From Pseudorhodoferax sp. Leaf267 (GTDB lineage Bacteria; Pseudomonadota; Gammaproteobacteria; Burkholderiales; Burkholderiaceae_C), in assembly GCF_001422405.1 (NCBI RefSeq), contig NZ_LMMV01000001.1:1460157-1524156 (forward strand): a DNA stretch of 64,000 bases, in the 5' to 3' direction. The notes below the pieces were generated by a model. The model was not told where the DNA came from. It did no database searches and saw nothing but the letters and a program-made list of their open reading frames with translations. Position 1 is the first letter of the stretch. Every line of letters begins with the position of its first letter. Positions 9,158-18,555 of the stretch are shown piece after piece. A program made the position numbers and the translations under genes.

Positions 9158-12100
9158 ATGGCGCTGTCTTCCTCCATCTCGCGCCCTTTCATCCTGCGGC
9201 CGGTGGCGACCTCGCTGCTGATGCTGGCCGTGCTGATCGCCGGCCTGCTGGCCTGGCGCCAGCTGCCCGTGGCCGCGCTGCCGCAGGTGGACTACCCGGT
9301 GATGCAGGTCTTCACCTTCCAGCCCGGCGCCAGCCCGGACGTGACGGCGCGCACCGTCACCGCGCCGCTGGAGCGCCGGCTGGGGCAGATCCCTGGGCTC
9401 ACGCAGATGTCGTCCACGAGCTCCGGCGGCGCCTCGGTCATCACGCTGAAGTTCGCGCTGCAGGTGGACCTGGGCGTGGCTGAGCAGGATGTGCAGGCCG
9501 CGATCCAGACCGCCAGCAGCCTCTTGCCCGCCGACCTGCCCACCCCGCCCATCTACCGCAAGGTGAACCCGGCCGACACGCCCATCCTCACGCTGGCCAT
9601 CAGCTCGGCGACCTTGCCGCTGCCGCGCGTGGTCGACCTGGTGGACACGCGCGTGGCGCAGAAGCTCTCGCGCCTGCCCGGCGTGGGCCTGGTCAGCCTG
9701 GCCGGCGGCCAGCGCCCCGCCATCCGCGTGCAGGCCAACAGCCGCGCGCTGGCAGCCAACGGCCTGGGCATGGAGCAGTTGCGTACGGCGATTGCCGCGG
9801 CCAACAGCAACCAGCCCAAGGGCAGCTTCGACGGCGCCACGCGCAGCACCATGCTGGACGCGAACGACCAGCTGCGCACGGTGGAGGAATACCGGCGCCT
9901 GATCGTGGCCTGGAAGGACGGCGCGCCGCTGCGCCTGGCCGACGTGGCCCAGGTGGGCGACGGCGCCGAAGACCGCTTCCTCGCCGCCTGGGCCGGCATG
10001 GCCTGCGCCGACGGCCAGGCCCAGGGCTGCGGCGTGATGCCGGCCGTGCTGCTGAACATCCAGCGCCAGCCCGGCGCCAACGTGATCGACGTGGCAGAGC
10101 GCGTGCGCACGCTGCTGCCGCAGCTCACGGCCACGCTGCCGGCCGCCGTGCAGGTGCAGGTGGTGTCCGACCGCACGGAGAGCATCCGCGCCTCGGTGCG
10201 CGACGTGCAGAAGGAGCTGCTGTTCGCCATCGGCCTCGTGGTGCTCGTGACCTTCGTGTTCCTGCGTACGCTGCCGGCCACCATCATCCCCAGCGTGGCC
10301 GTGCCGCTGTCGCTGGTGGGCACCTTCGCGGCCATGCACCTGCTGGGCTATTCGCTGAACAACCTGTCGCTGATGGCGCTCACGATCGCCACCGGCTTCG
10401 TGGTCGACGACGCCATCGTGATGCTGGAGAACATCGCGCGCCACCGCGAGGACGGCCTGCCGCCCATGCAGGCGGCGCTCAAGGGCGCGGGCGAGATCGG
10501 CTTCACGCTGGTGTCGCTCACGGTGTCGCTGGTGGCGGTGCTGATCCCGCTGCTGTTCATGGGCGACGTGGTGGGCCGGCTGTTCCATGAGTTCGCGGTG
10601 ACGCTGGCCGTGGCCATCGGCATCTCGCTCGTGGTGTCGCTGACCCTCACGCCCATGATGGCCGCGCGCATGCTGCGCCAGGCCCCGCACACGCACGACA
10701 AAGGCGACTGGCTGGACGGCACGATCGCCCGCTATGCCGTCGCGCTGGACTGGGTGCTGGCGCGCCAGCCGCTCGCGCTGCTGGCCATGGCCGCCACGCT
10801 GGCGCTGACGGCCCTGCTCTACCTGGCCGTGCCCAAGGGCTTCTTTCCAGTGCAGGACTCGGGCGCCGTCCAGGTCGTGACCGAGGCACCGCAGACCGTC
10901 TCGTTCGCCGCCATGGCCGAGCGCCAGCAGGCACTGGCCGCGGCGCTGCTGCAGCAGGCACCGGTGCAGAGCATCTCGTCCTTCATTGGCGTGGACGGCA
11001 ACAACGCCACCATGAACAGCGGCCGCATGCTGCTCACGCTGGCGCCGCACGCCGCGCGCAGCGTGTCGGCGCAGCAGCTCATCGCCGACCTGCGCGAACG
11101 CGCGGCCCGCGTGCCCGGCATCACGGCCTGGTTCCAGCCCGTGCAGGAGCTCAGCCTGGAAGACCGCATCAGCCGTACGCAGTACCAGTTCACGCTGAGC
11201 TCGCCCGACGCGTCACTGCTCGCCACCTGGACACAGACCGTGCTGGACGCGCTGCGCCAGCGGCCCGAGCTGATCGACGTGGCCAGCAACCTGCAGCGCG
11301 ATGGCCTGCAGGCCTATGTGGAGATCGACCGCGACGCGGCCTCGCGCCTGGGCCTGCGCGTGAGCGACGTGGCCTCGGCCCTGCAGAGCGCGTTCGGCCA
11401 GCGCCAGGTCAGCACCATGTTCACGCAGGCCAGCCAGTACCGCGTGGTGCTGGAGAGCGACGACGCGGCCGGTGGCGGCCTGCGCGCGCTGGAAGGCATC
11501 TTCGTCACGCCGGCCGGCACCGCAGGCAGCCCGGCGGCCACGCCCGTGCCGCTGGCCGCCGTGGCGCGCGTGAGCCAGCGCCTGGCGCCGCTGGCCATCG
11601 ACCACCAGGGCCAGTTCCCGGCCGTCACGCTGTCGTTCAACCTCGCGCCCGGGCATTCGCTGGGCGAGGCCGTGGCCGCCATCGAGGCGGTGCGTGACGC
11701 CGTGGCCCTGCCGGTCTCCGTCGAGCTGGCGTTCCAGGGCGCGGCCGAGGCCTTTCGCAGCTCGCTGGCCAACACGCTGTGGCTGGTGCTCGCGGCGGTG
11801 GTGGTGATGTACCTGGTGCTGGGCATGCTGTATGAAAGCGCGGTACACCCGCTGACCATCCTGTCCACGCTGCCGTCCGCCACGGTGGGCGCGCTGGCCG
11901 CGCTGCTGCTGATGGGCCGGCCGCTGGACCTGATCGCCGTGATCGGCGTCGTGCTGCTGATCGGCCTCGTGAAGAAGAACGGGATCATGATGGTGGACTT
12001 CGCGCTGGACGCGCAGCGCCGCCTCGGCATGAGCCCGCACGAGGCCATCCGCCGCGCCGCGCTGCTGCGCTTTCGCCCCATCCTCATGACCACGCTGGCC

Positions 12101-12292
12101 GCGCTGTTCGGCGCCGTGCCGCTGATGCTGGCGGCCGGCTCGGGGGCGGAGTTGCGGCAACCGCTGGGCATCGTGATGGTGGGCGGGCTGATCGTGAGCC
12201 AGGTGCTGACGCTGTTCACGACGCCCGTGGTGTATCTGGCGTTCGACCGGATCGGCAGGCGCCGGGCGGCGCGCAAGGGGCAGGTGGCATGA
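9158..12292 (+). CDS. mdtB: RND efflux permease, MdtB type
   Basis: 1044-residue proton-driven inner-membrane pump with the 12-TM, two-large-periplasmic-loop architecture of the HAE-1 family. The proton-relay Asp pair is seen in [16 protein letters not shown] (TM4, about residue 410) and the partner Lys in [17 protein letters not shown] (TM10). The N-terminal [18 protein letters not shown] is typical of MdtB/MdtC. Together with the second permease it should form an MdtB2C-like heterotrimer. It is part of a four-gene operon; the gap to the next pump gene is unusually long (289 nt) and filled with a tandem hairpin repeat. Confidence 0.94.
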   Translation: MALSSSISRPFILRPVATSLLMLAVLIAGLLAWRQLPVAALPQVDYPVMQVFTFQPGASPDVTARTVTAPLERRLGQIPGLTQMSSTSSGGASVITLKFALQVDLGVAEQDVQAAIQTASSLLPADLPTPPIYRKVNPADTPILTLAISSATLPLPRVVDLVDTRVAQKLSRLPGVGLVSLAGGQRPAIRVQANSRALAANGLGMEQLRTAIAAANSNQPKGSFDGATRSTMLDANDQLRTVEEYRRLIVAWKDGAPLRLADVAQVGDGAEDRFLAAWAGMACADGQAQGCGVMPAVLLNIQRQPGANVIDVAERVRTLLPQLTATLPAAVQVQVVSDRTESIRASVRDVQKELLFAIGLVVLVTFVFLRTLPATIIPSVAVPLSLVGTFAAMHLLGYSLNNLSLMALTIATGFVVDDAIVMLENIARHREDGLPPMQAALKGAGEIGFTLVSLTVSLVAVLIPLLFMGDVVGRLFHEFAVTLAVAIGISLVVSLTLTPMMAARMLRQAPHTHDKGDWLDGTIARYAVALDWVLARQPLALLAMAATLALTALLYLAVPKGFFPVQDSGAVQVVTEAPQTVSFAAMAERQQALAAALLQQAPVQSISSFIGVDGNNATMNSGRMLLTLAPHAARSVSAQQLIADLRERAARVPGITAWFQPVQELSLEDRISRTQYQFTLSSPDASLLATWTQTVLDALRQRPELIDVASNLQRDGLQAYVEIDRDAASRLGLRVSDVASALQSAFGQRQVSTMFTQASQYRVVLESDDAAGGGLRALEGIFVTPAGTAGSPAATPVPLAAVARVSQRLAPLAIDHQGQFPAVTLSFNLAPGHSLGEAVAAIEAVRDAVALPVSVELAFQGAAEAFRSSLANTLWLVLAAVVVMYLVLGMLYESAVHPLTILSTLPSATVGALAALLLMGRPLDLIAVIGVVLLIGLVKKNGIMMVDFALDAQRRLGMSPHEAIRRAALLRFRPILMTTLAALFGAVPLMLAAGSGAELRQPLGIVMVGGLIVSQVLTLFTTPVVYLAFDRIGRRRAARKGQVA

Positions 12293-12302
12293 GGCTGCTG
12301 CG

Positions 12303-12584
12303 ACTGATCCACCGCTGCTGGCCCTCACCCCAGCCCTCTCCCAGCGGGAGAGGGAGCAAAGTCACGCATGCGCGCGGCCAGGCTCCCTCGCCCCTTTGGG
12401 GAGAGGGTTGGGGTGAGGGGCCGCGGCCTGGGCAAGCGCCGCGCCTTATCCACCGCCGCCCGCCCTCACCCCAGCCCTCTCCCAGCGGGAGAGGAAGCAA
12501 ATTCAGGCATGCGCGCGGCCAGGCTCCCTCGCCCCTCTGGGGAGAGGGTTGGGGTGAGGGGCAGCGGCCCGGGCACGCGCCATG
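12303..12584 (+). repeat. Two tandem ~141-bp repeat units with large inverted-repeat hairpins
   Basis: Two near-identical copies (about 12303-12443 and 12444-12584) fill the space between the two RND pump genes. In each, the core (12322-12420 and 12463-12561, 99 bp) begins CCCTCACCCCAGCCCTCTCCC and ends with its inverse GGGAGAGGGTTGGGGTGAGGG, one mismatch in 21. Inside are two smaller hairpins (CTCTCCC-AGC-GGGAGAG, and CCCC-TTT-GGGG or CCCC-TCT-GGGG). The flanks ATCCACCGC and GCGGCC-GGGCA-GCGCC also repeat, so the whole unit was duplicated. The second unit runs into the start of the second pump gene. This resembles dispersed palindromic intergenic elements seen in GC-rich proteobacteria. Confidence 0.85.
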
Positions 12585-15500
12585 AACTCCCTCGCCCGCT
12601 TCTTCATCCACCGCCCGGTGGCCAGCGTCATGCTCGCCATCAGCATCGTGCTCGCCGGCCTGCTGGCCTGGCGGCTGCTCCCCGTCGCACCTCTGCCCCG
12701 CGTGGACTTCCCGGTCATCGAGGTGCGCGCCAACCTGCCCGGCGCCAGCCCCGAGAGCATGGCTGCCACCGTGGCCGGCCCGCTCGAACGCGCGCTGGGC
12801 AGCATCGCCGGCGTGACCAAGCTGCAGTCCAGCAGCAACCAGGGCTCGGCCCGCGTCACGCTGGAATTCGACCTGAACCGCGACATCGACGAGGCTGCGC
12901 GCGAAGTGCAGGCGGCCATCAACGCGTCGCGCAGCCAGCTGCCCTCGGGCATGTCCGAGAACCCCAGCTACGTGAAGGTGAACCCCTCGCAGGCACCCAT
13001 CATGGCGCTGGCGCTCAGCTCGCCGCGGCTGCCGCCCTCGGCGCTGTACGACAACGCGTCCACCGTGCTGGCGCAAAAGCTCGCACAGGTCGTGGGCGTG
13101 GGCGAGGTGCGGGTCGACGGCTCCTCGCTGCCGGCCGTGCGCGTGCAGATCACGCCCGAGGCCCTGTCGCACCGTGGCATGTCGCTGGAGGACGTGCGCC
13201 GCGCCATTGCCGACGCCAACGCCTGGCGCCCGCTGGGCCAGGTCGAGCACGACGCGCAGCGCTGGCAGATCGCGCTGTCCTCGCCGCTGCGCACGGCGGC
13301 CGACTTCGCGCAGCTCGTCGTACGGCGCCAGGGCGATGCCGTGGTGCGGCTGGCCGACGTGGCCCAGGTCACCGACTCGGTGGAGAACCGCTACACCAGC
13401 GGCTACCACAACGACCGCCCGGCCGTCGTGCTGCTGGTCAGCCGCCGCGCCGACGCCAACATCGTGCAGACCATCGACGCCATCCACGCGCAGATGCCGC
13501 AGCTGCGCGCGCTGCTGCCGGCTGACGCCTCGCTGCGCGTGGTGATGGACCGTTCGCCCGGCATCCGCGCCACGCTGAAGGAGGCGCAGTTCACGCTGGC
13601 GCTGTCGTGCCTCCTGGTCATGGCCGTGGTGTGGATGTTCCTGGGCAGCCTGCGCACGGCCATGATCCCGGCGCTGGCACTGCCCGTGTCGCTGATCGGC
13701 GCGTTCGCCGTCATGTGGTGGCAGGGCTTCTCGCTGAACAACCTGTCGCTGATGGCGCTGATCGTGGCTGCCGGCCTGGTGGTGGACGACGCCATCGTGG
13801 TCATGGAGAACATCCAGCGCCACATCGAACGCGCGCGCGCCGCGCAGGCCGCCGCCGGGCTGCGCGAGGTGGGCCGGCGCACGGTCTGGCGCGCCGCCTT
13901 GCGCGGCGCAGGCGAGGTCGGCTTCACGCTGCTGGCCATGAACCTGGCGCTGATCGTGGTCTTCGTGTCCACGCTGTTCATGGGCGGCGTGGTCGAGCGG
14001 CTGTTCCGCGAGTTCTCGATCACGCTGGCCGCCGCGATGGTGATCTCGCTGGCCGTGTCGGTCACGCTCACGCCCGCGCTGTGCGCGCACGGCCTGCCCG
14101 CCGGGCGCGCGGCCGGCCCCGGCAAGAGCTTCTTCATGGCCATGTTCACGGAGCTGCAGGCCGGCTACGGCCGCAGCCTGGCGTTCGCGCTGCGCCACGG
14201 CGTGCTCACGCTGCTGATCCTGGCCGCCACCGTGGCGCTGAACGTGTGGCTCTACGTCGACATCCCCAAGGGCATGCTGCCGCGCCAGGACACGGGCCAG
14301 CTCGGCGGCTTCGTGCGCGGCGACGACGGCTTTTCGTTCCAGGTCATGCAGCCCAAGGTCGAGGCCTACCGGCGCCTGCTGGTGGCCGACCCGGCCGTGG
14401 CCGACGTGACCGGCTCCAGCGGCGGGCGCGGCGGCATCAGCAACTCGTGGTTCCGCATCCGGCTCAAGCCCCTGGCCGAGCGCGGCGAGCCGGCCGAGGC
14501 CGTCACCGCGCGGCTGCGTGCCAAGGCGCCCAAGATACCGGGCGGCGTGCTGATCGTGTGGATCGACCAGGACATCCGCCTGTCCAGCCAGGGCGGCGAG
14601 GGCGAATACCTGTACGTGATGCGCTCGGACTCGCTGGCCGACCTGCGGCGCTGGACCAAGCCCGTGGGTGAGGCGCTGCGCCAGCTGCCCGAGCTGGTGG
14701 ACGTGGACGTGCCGGGCGGCGAGGACACGCAGCAGGTCACGCTGGAGGTGGACCGCGAGGCCGCGCGCCGGCTGGGCGTGCGCATGGACACCATCGCATC
14801 GGTGCTCAACAACGCGTTCTCGCAGCGCCAGGTGGCCACGCTGTACGACGCGCTGAACCAGTACCGCGTGGTCATGGAGCTGGACCCGCGCGCCGCGGGC
14901 GAGCCGGCCGCACTGGAGGACGTGCAGGTGCTGACGGACGCGGGCCAGCGCGTGCCGCTGTCGGCGATTGCCAAGTGGCGCTACACGCTCACGACCGACC
15001 GCGTGTTCCACGACAGCCAGTTCGCCGCCGTGGGCATCGGCTACGGCCTGGCGCCAGGCGTGACGCTGCAGCAGGCCCAGCAGGCGATCCAGCGCGCCAC
15101 CAACGGCCTGATGCTGCCGGCAAGCATCTACGCCGGCGAGCGCACCGACGACGCCACCAGCCTGAAGGAGACGCTGCGCCGCCAGCCGTGGCTGCTGGCG
15201 GGCGTGCTGGTCACCGTCTACCTGGTGCTGGGCATCCTGTACGAGAGCACGCTGCACCCGCTGACCATCCTGTCCACCCTGCCCTCGGCCGGCGTGGGCG
15301 CGCTGCTGGCACTGCGCCTGTCCGACACCGATTTCACCCTGATCGCGCTGCTGGGCCTGTTCCTGTTGATCGGCGTGGTCATGAAGAACGCGATCCTGAT
15401 GATCGACTTCGCCCTGAGCGCCGAGCGCGCACGCGGCCTGGCGCCGCGCGATGCGATCTTCGAGGCCGCGCTGCGCCGGCTGCGCCCCATCCTGATGACC

Positions 15501-15719
15501 AACCTGGCGGCGCTGCTGGGTGCCGTGCCGCTGGTCATGGGGCTGGGCGAGGGCTCGGAGATGCGGCGCCCGCTGGGCATCGCCATCATCGGCGGCCTGG
15601 CCGTGAGCCAGCTGCTCACGCTCTACACCACGCCCGTGGTCTACCTGTACCTCGAACGGCTGCGCCAGCGCTTCCTGCGCCCTGCCACGACACCGACGAC
15701 ATGCGCTCCACGACCCTGA
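12582..15719 (+). CDS. mdtC: RND efflux permease, MdtC type
   Basis: 1045-residue second RND pump subunit. Proton-relay Asp pair in AAGLVVDDAIVVMENI (TM4) and the Lys in IGVVMKNAILMIDFAL (TM10) are intact, as are the TM11-12 end motifs (RLRPILMTNLAALLGAVPL). Similar in length and pattern to the upstream pump, as expected for the MdtB/MdtC paralogue pair. The start follows directly on the second copy of the tandem repeat, and no convincing Shine-Dalgarno is free of the repeat hairpin, so translation may depend on how the repeat RNA folds. The 3' end overlaps the outer-membrane gene by 19 nt. Confidence 0.94.
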   Translation: MNSLARFFIHRPVASVMLAISIVLAGLLAWRLLPVAPLPRVDFPVIEVRANLPGASPESMAATVAGPLERALGSIAGVTKLQSSSNQGSARVTLEFDLNRDIDEAAREVQAAINASRSQLPSGMSENPSYVKVNPSQAPIMALALSSPRLPPSALYDNASTVLAQKLAQVVGVGEVRVDGSSLPAVRVQITPEALSHRGMSLEDVRRAIADANAWRPLGQVEHDAQRWQIALSSPLRTAADFAQLVVRRQGDAVVRLADVAQVTDSVENRYTSGYHNDRPAVVLLVSRRADANIVQTIDAIHAQMPQLRALLPADASLRVVMDRSPGIRATLKEAQFTLALSCLLVMAVVWMFLGSLRTAMIPALALPVSLIGAFAVMWWQGFSLNNLSLMALIVAAGLVVDDAIVVMENIQRHIERARAAQAAAGLREVGRRTVWRAALRGAGEVGFTLLAMNLALIVVFVSTLFMGGVVERLFREFSITLAAAMVISLAVSVTLTPALCAHGLPAGRAAGPGKSFFMAMFTELQAGYGRSLAFALRHGVLTLLILAATVALNVWLYVDIPKGMLPRQDTGQLGGFVRGDDGFSFQVMQPKVEAYRRLLVADPAVADVTGSSGGRGGISNSWFRIRLKPLAERGEPAEAVTARLRAKAPKIPGGVLIVWIDQDIRLSSQGGEGEYLYVMRSDSLADLRRWTKPVGEALRQLPELVDVDVPGGEDTQQVTLEVDREAARRLGVRMDTIASVLNNAFSQRQVATLYDALNQYRVVMELDPRAAGEPAALEDVQVLTDAGQRVPLSAIAKWRYTLTTDRVFHDSQFAAVGIGYGLAPGVTLQQAQQAIQRATNGLMLPASIYAGERTDDATSLKETLRRQPWLLAGVLVTVYLVLGILYESTLHPLTILSTLPSAGVGALLALRLSDTDFTLIALLGLFLLIGVVMKNAILMIDFALSAERARGLAPRDAIFEAALRRLRPILMTNLAALLGAVPLVMGLGEGSEMRRPLGIAIIGGLAVSQLLTLYTTPVVYLYLERLRQRFLRPATTPTTCAPRP

Positions 15720-17116
15720 TCCCCCGACTTGCGCTGTGCACCCTGCCCTGGCTGCTGGGCGCCTGCGCCACCGGCCCCGACCACCGGGCACCCGAGATCG
15801 CACTGCCGCAGGCGTTCCGCCACGAGGCCGGCTGGCAGGCGGCGCAGGCCGCCACCGTGCCGTTGCAGCCCGACTGGTGGGCCGCCTACGGCGACCCGGT
15901 GCTGGCCGGCCTGCTGGCCCAGGTGGCGCAGGCCAACCCCACGCTGGCCCAGGCCGAGGCGCGCTGGCGCCAGGCCCTGGCCCAGGTCGATGCGGCGCGT
16001 GCGCTGGGCCTGCCGCAGCTGGGCGCCAGCGCCGCGGCCAGCCGCAGCGGCGGTGGCAACAGCAGCACCGGCACGGGCCGCCTGTACACGGCCGGGTTGG
16101 ACCTGGCCTGGACGCCCGACCTGTGGGGCCGTGTCGCACGCGAACGCGAGGCCGCCGGCGCGGGCGTGCAGGCTGCCGACGCGCTGGTCGCCGCCGCGCG
16201 CCTGGCGCTGCAGCTGGCGGCCGCCCAGGGCTACGTGCGGCTGCGCGCGCTGGACCAGCACCTGGCGCTGCAGGCCCAGGCGGAGACCGCCTACGCGCGC
16301 TCGCTGCAGCTCACGCGCTACCAGTACGAGGCCGGCATCGTCGCGCGCGCCGACGTGATCCAGGCCGAGACACAGCTGCAGTCGCTGCGCACGCAGGTGT
16401 TCTCCATCGGCCGCCAGCGCGCGCTCGAGGAAAACGCGCTCGCCACGTTGGCCGGCACCACGCCGGCGCAGCTGCGCATCGCCGCACGCGACGCCGCGCT
16501 GCCGCCCGTGCCCGCGATCCCCGCCGGCGTGCCGGCGGCGCTGCTGCTGCGCCGCCCCGACATCGCCGCGGCCGAGCGCCTGGTGGCCGCGGCCAACGCG
16601 CGCATCGGCGTGGCCCGGACCGCGTGGCTGCCCGACCTCACGCTGTCGGCCAGCGGCGCGCTGCAGTCGGGCAGCCTGGGCCGCTGGCTGCAGGCGCCCG
16701 CGCGCGTCTGGGCGCTGGGGCCCAGCCTGGCCGCCAACTTGTTCGACGGTGGCACGCGCCGGGCCGCCGAGGCCCAGGCCTGGGCCGTGCATGACGAGCA
16801 GGCCGCGGCCTGGCGCGCCGCCGTGCTGCAGGCCGTGCGCGAGACCGAGGACGCGCTCGTCGCGCTGGCTTCGCTCACTGCGCAGGACCAGCAGCAGCAG
16901 CGCCTGGTGGCGCTGGCCACCGACAACGAGCGCGTGGTCACCTACCGCTACGAGGCCGGCGAGATCAGCTTCCTGGAAGTGGCGACCGCGCAGAACCTGG
17001 CCCTCACCAGCCGCCGCGCGGCGCTCGACGTGCAGGCCGAGCGGCTGACCGCCAGCATGCAACTCATCGCCGCGCTCGGCGGCGGATGGCAGATGCAGGG
17101 AACAATGGCGCCATGA
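15701..17116 (+). CDS. RND efflux outer-membrane lipoprotein (OprM/NodT family)
   Basis: 471-residue outer-membrane channel subunit. A lipoprotein signal peptide ends in the lipobox WLLGAC (Cys22), followed by TGPDHRAPEIALP and the WW...YGDPVL pattern common to NodT-family channels. Two repeated outer-membrane-efflux domains follow, with long coiled helices (about 90-250 and 300-465) and TRYQYEAGIVARADVIQAE / TYRYEAGEISFLEVATAQ internal repeats. It overlaps the pump gene by 19 nt and the next gene by 4 nt, so it is the last structural subunit of the efflux operon, giving a complete tripartite system in one transcript. Confidence 0.93.
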   Translation: MRSTTLIPRLALCTLPWLLGACATGPDHRAPEIALPQAFRHEAGWQAAQAATVPLQPDWWAAYGDPVLAGLLAQVAQANPTLAQAEARWRQALAQVDAARALGLPQLGASAAASRSGGGNSSTGTGRLYTAGLDLAWTPDLWGRVAREREAAGAGVQAADALVAAARLALQLAAAQGYVRLRALDQHLALQAQAETAYARSLQLTRYQYEAGIVARADVIQAETQLQSLRTQVFSIGRQRALEENALATLAGTTPAQLRIAARDAALPPVPAIPAGVPAALLLRRPDIAAAERLVAAANARIGVARTAWLPDLTLSASGALQSGSLGRWLQAPARVWALGPSLAANLFDGGTRRAAEAQAWAVHDEQAAAWRAAVLQAVRETEDALVALASLTAQDQQQQRLVALATDNERVVTYRYEAGEISFLEVATAQNLALTSRRAALDVQAERLTASMQLIAALGGGWQMQGTMAP

Positions 17117-17697
17117 CCGCATCCCCGCCCCCCCCGACAACGATTCCTCGCGACATTGCGCCCGCCCTGCGCACGGGCCGCCTGCTGCTGCGCCGCGCCC
17201 GCGCCGGCGACGGCCAGGCGATCCACGAAGCCGTCGTCGAAAGCCTGGACGACCTGCGCGCCTGGCCGGCCTCGCTGCCCTGGGCCCGGGCCGAGCCCTC
17301 GGTCGCCGCGTCCGAAGCCTTTGCGCGCGAGAGCGAAGCCGCCTTCGCCGCGCGCACGACGCTGACCTATTTCGCGTTCAATGCCGAGGGCCGCTTCGTC
17401 GCCAGCACCAGCCTGCAGAACATCGACTGGTCCGTGCCCCAATTCGAGGTGGGCTTCTGGTGCCGGACGAGCAGCCACCGCAAAGGCTATGGCCAGGAGG
17501 CGGTGGGCGCGCTGGTGCAGTACGCGCTGACAGGCCTGGACGCGCGCCGCGTCTACAGCCTGACCGATGCGCGCAACACCGCCAGCCGCGCGCTGTGCGA
17601 ACGCGTGGGCCTGCAGTTCGAAGGCGTGCTGGAGCACGAGCGGGCAGACCCGCAGGGCGTGCTGCGCGACACCTGTGTCTATGCCGTGACACGCTGA
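17113..17697 (+). CDS. GNAT family N-acetyltransferase (RimJ/RimL type)
   Basis: 194-residue acetyltransferase using acetyl-CoA. The GNAT core includes TYFAFNAEGRFVASTSL (beta strands 2-3), EVGFWCRTSSHRKGYGQEAVGALVQYAL (acetyl-CoA binding motif A with the GYG-x-EA pattern) and NTASRALCERVGLQFEGVL near the end. These fit the RimJ/RimL ribosomal-protein/peptide acetyltransferase branch; the real acceptor is unknown. I chose the ATG at 17113 because it forms an ATGA overlap with the efflux gene stop; an in-frame ATG at 17086 would add nine residues. It is co-transcribed with or coupled to the efflux operon, so a drug-modifying role is possible but unproven. Confidence 0.85.
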   Translation: MTASPPPPTTIPRDIAPALRTGRLLLRRARAGDGQAIHEAVVESLDDLRAWPASLPWARAEPSVAASEAFARESEAAFAARTTLTYFAFNAEGRFVASTSLQNIDWSVPQFEVGFWCRTSSHRKGYGQEAVGALVQYALTGLDARRVYSLTDARNTASRALCERVGLQFEGVLEHERADPQGVLRDTCVYAVTR

Positions 17698-17747
17698 CCG
17701 AGGACGCTGCCCCGGACAAGGCCGAGCCCACGCCCACGACGCCCCGC

Positions 17748-18443
17748 ATGACCCCACCGCCCCCCAGCCCCAGGCGCAAGCCGCCCGCCAAGGCCCGTGC
17801 CAAGCCCGAAGGCCAGTGGCACCACGGCGACCTGCGCGCCTCGCTGATCCTGTGGGGTACGCACCTGCTGGACACCGAGGGCATCGCCGGCATGAGCATG
17901 CGCGCCGCGGCCAAGCTGGCCGGTGTGTCCCAGGGTGCGCCGGCCCACCACTTCCAGGACCGCAACGGCCTCCTGGCCGCCATCGCCGCGCAGGCCTTTC
18001 GCGACATGGGTGCACTGCGGCACAGGCGTCTGGCTGCCATCGACGCCGGTGACGCGCAGGGCCGCCTGCGCGCCGTGATGCTGGCCTACGTGGAGTTCGC
18101 GCAGGCGCACCCCGCGCGCTTTCATCTGATGTTCGGCCCTCAGATCGAGCGGCGCCAGGACTACCCGGAGCTGGTCGAGGCCGGCTCCACCTCGTTCCAG
18201 CTGCTGCGCAGCGTGGTCGCGCCGCTAGCCCCGCCCGGCCATGCCCAGGCCCTGGACGAAGAGCAACTGTCGTTCGCGATCTGGGCCGCCACGCACGGCC
18301 TGGCCACCTTGAGCGTGCACAACCTGCGCCTGCCCCTCGTCGGCACGCAGCGCCCCGGCGCGCAGCAGTTCGCCGACATGGTGGTGCGCTTCTGCCTGGC
18401 CGCGCTGGGCGTGCCGCAGCCGGCCGACGCACCCCCACGCTGA
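17748..18443 (+). CDS. TetR/AcrR family transcriptional regulator
   Basis: 231-residue regulator. After a Pro/Arg-rich N-terminal tail (1-25) comes the TetR helix-turn-helix: MSMRAAAKLAGVSQGAPAHHFQDRNGLL at about 49-75. The C-terminal ligand domain contains VVAPLAPPG and FAIWAATHGLATLSVHNL, the WHG-type pattern of the TetR C-terminal 33/WHG group. The ATG at 17748 starts 50 nt after the GNAT stop. Immediately downstream is an acyl-CoA synthetase gene with a palindrome just after its predicted -10 box, so the likely role is local repression of that gene with an acyl-CoA or related effector; this is inference from position. Confidence 0.88.
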   Translation: MTPPPPSPRRKPPAKARAKPEGQWHHGDLRASLILWGTHLLDTEGIAGMSMRAAAKLAGVSQGAPAHHFQDRNGLLAAIAAQAFRDMGALRHRRLAAIDAGDAQGRLRAVMLAYVEFAQAHPARFHLMFGPQIERRQDYPELVEAGSTSFQLLRSVVAPLAPPGHAQALDEEQLSFAIWAATHGLATLSVHNLRLPLVGTQRPGAQQFADMVVRFCLAALGVPQPADAPPR

Positions 18444-18475
18444 AACACGCGCGACAGCAGCGCGCGCCAACCCGC

Positions 18476-18504
18476 TTGCGCATCGCCCGGCCGGCTGCTA
18501 GAGT
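18476..18504 (+). promoter_or_regulatory. Predicted sigma-70 promoter of the acyl-CoA synthetase gene
   Basis: TTGCGC at 18476-18481 and TAGAGT at 18499-18504 are separated by 17 bp, the optimal spacing. Transcription would begin about 18511, inside the palindrome that follows. Confidence 0.5.
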
Positions 18505-18510
18505 GCCGCC

Positions 18511-18529
18511 AACTAGACAGTGACTAGTT
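18511..18529. promoter_or_regulatory. Palindromic operator, probable TetR binding site
   Basis: AACTAGACAGTGACTAGTT: 6-bp perfect arms AACTAG / CTAGTT around a 7-bp spacer, in an otherwise very GC-rich region. It covers the expected transcription start of the acyl-CoA synthetase gene, a classic repressor position; the TetR gene ends 67 nt upstream. Confidence 0.6.
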
Positions 18530-18555
18530 AAGGCACCCACGCCGCAGGAGACAGG

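Noticed and set aside
7772..11050. Very long open frame on the minus strand (about 1090 codons) antisense to the efflux genes
   Set aside because: His/Gln/Arg-rich composition is the usual antisense shadow of GC-rich coding DNA, and the plus strand encodes clear RND proteins.
12289..12585. 98-codon plus-strand frame reading repeated PSPQPSPSGRGS and PLWGEGWGEG
   Set aside because: It is a translation of the tandem palindromic repeat, not a protein gene; no ribosome site.
12216..16139. 1300-codon open frame on the minus strand
   Set aside because: Antisense to mdtC and the outer-membrane gene; no family features, low-complexity composition.
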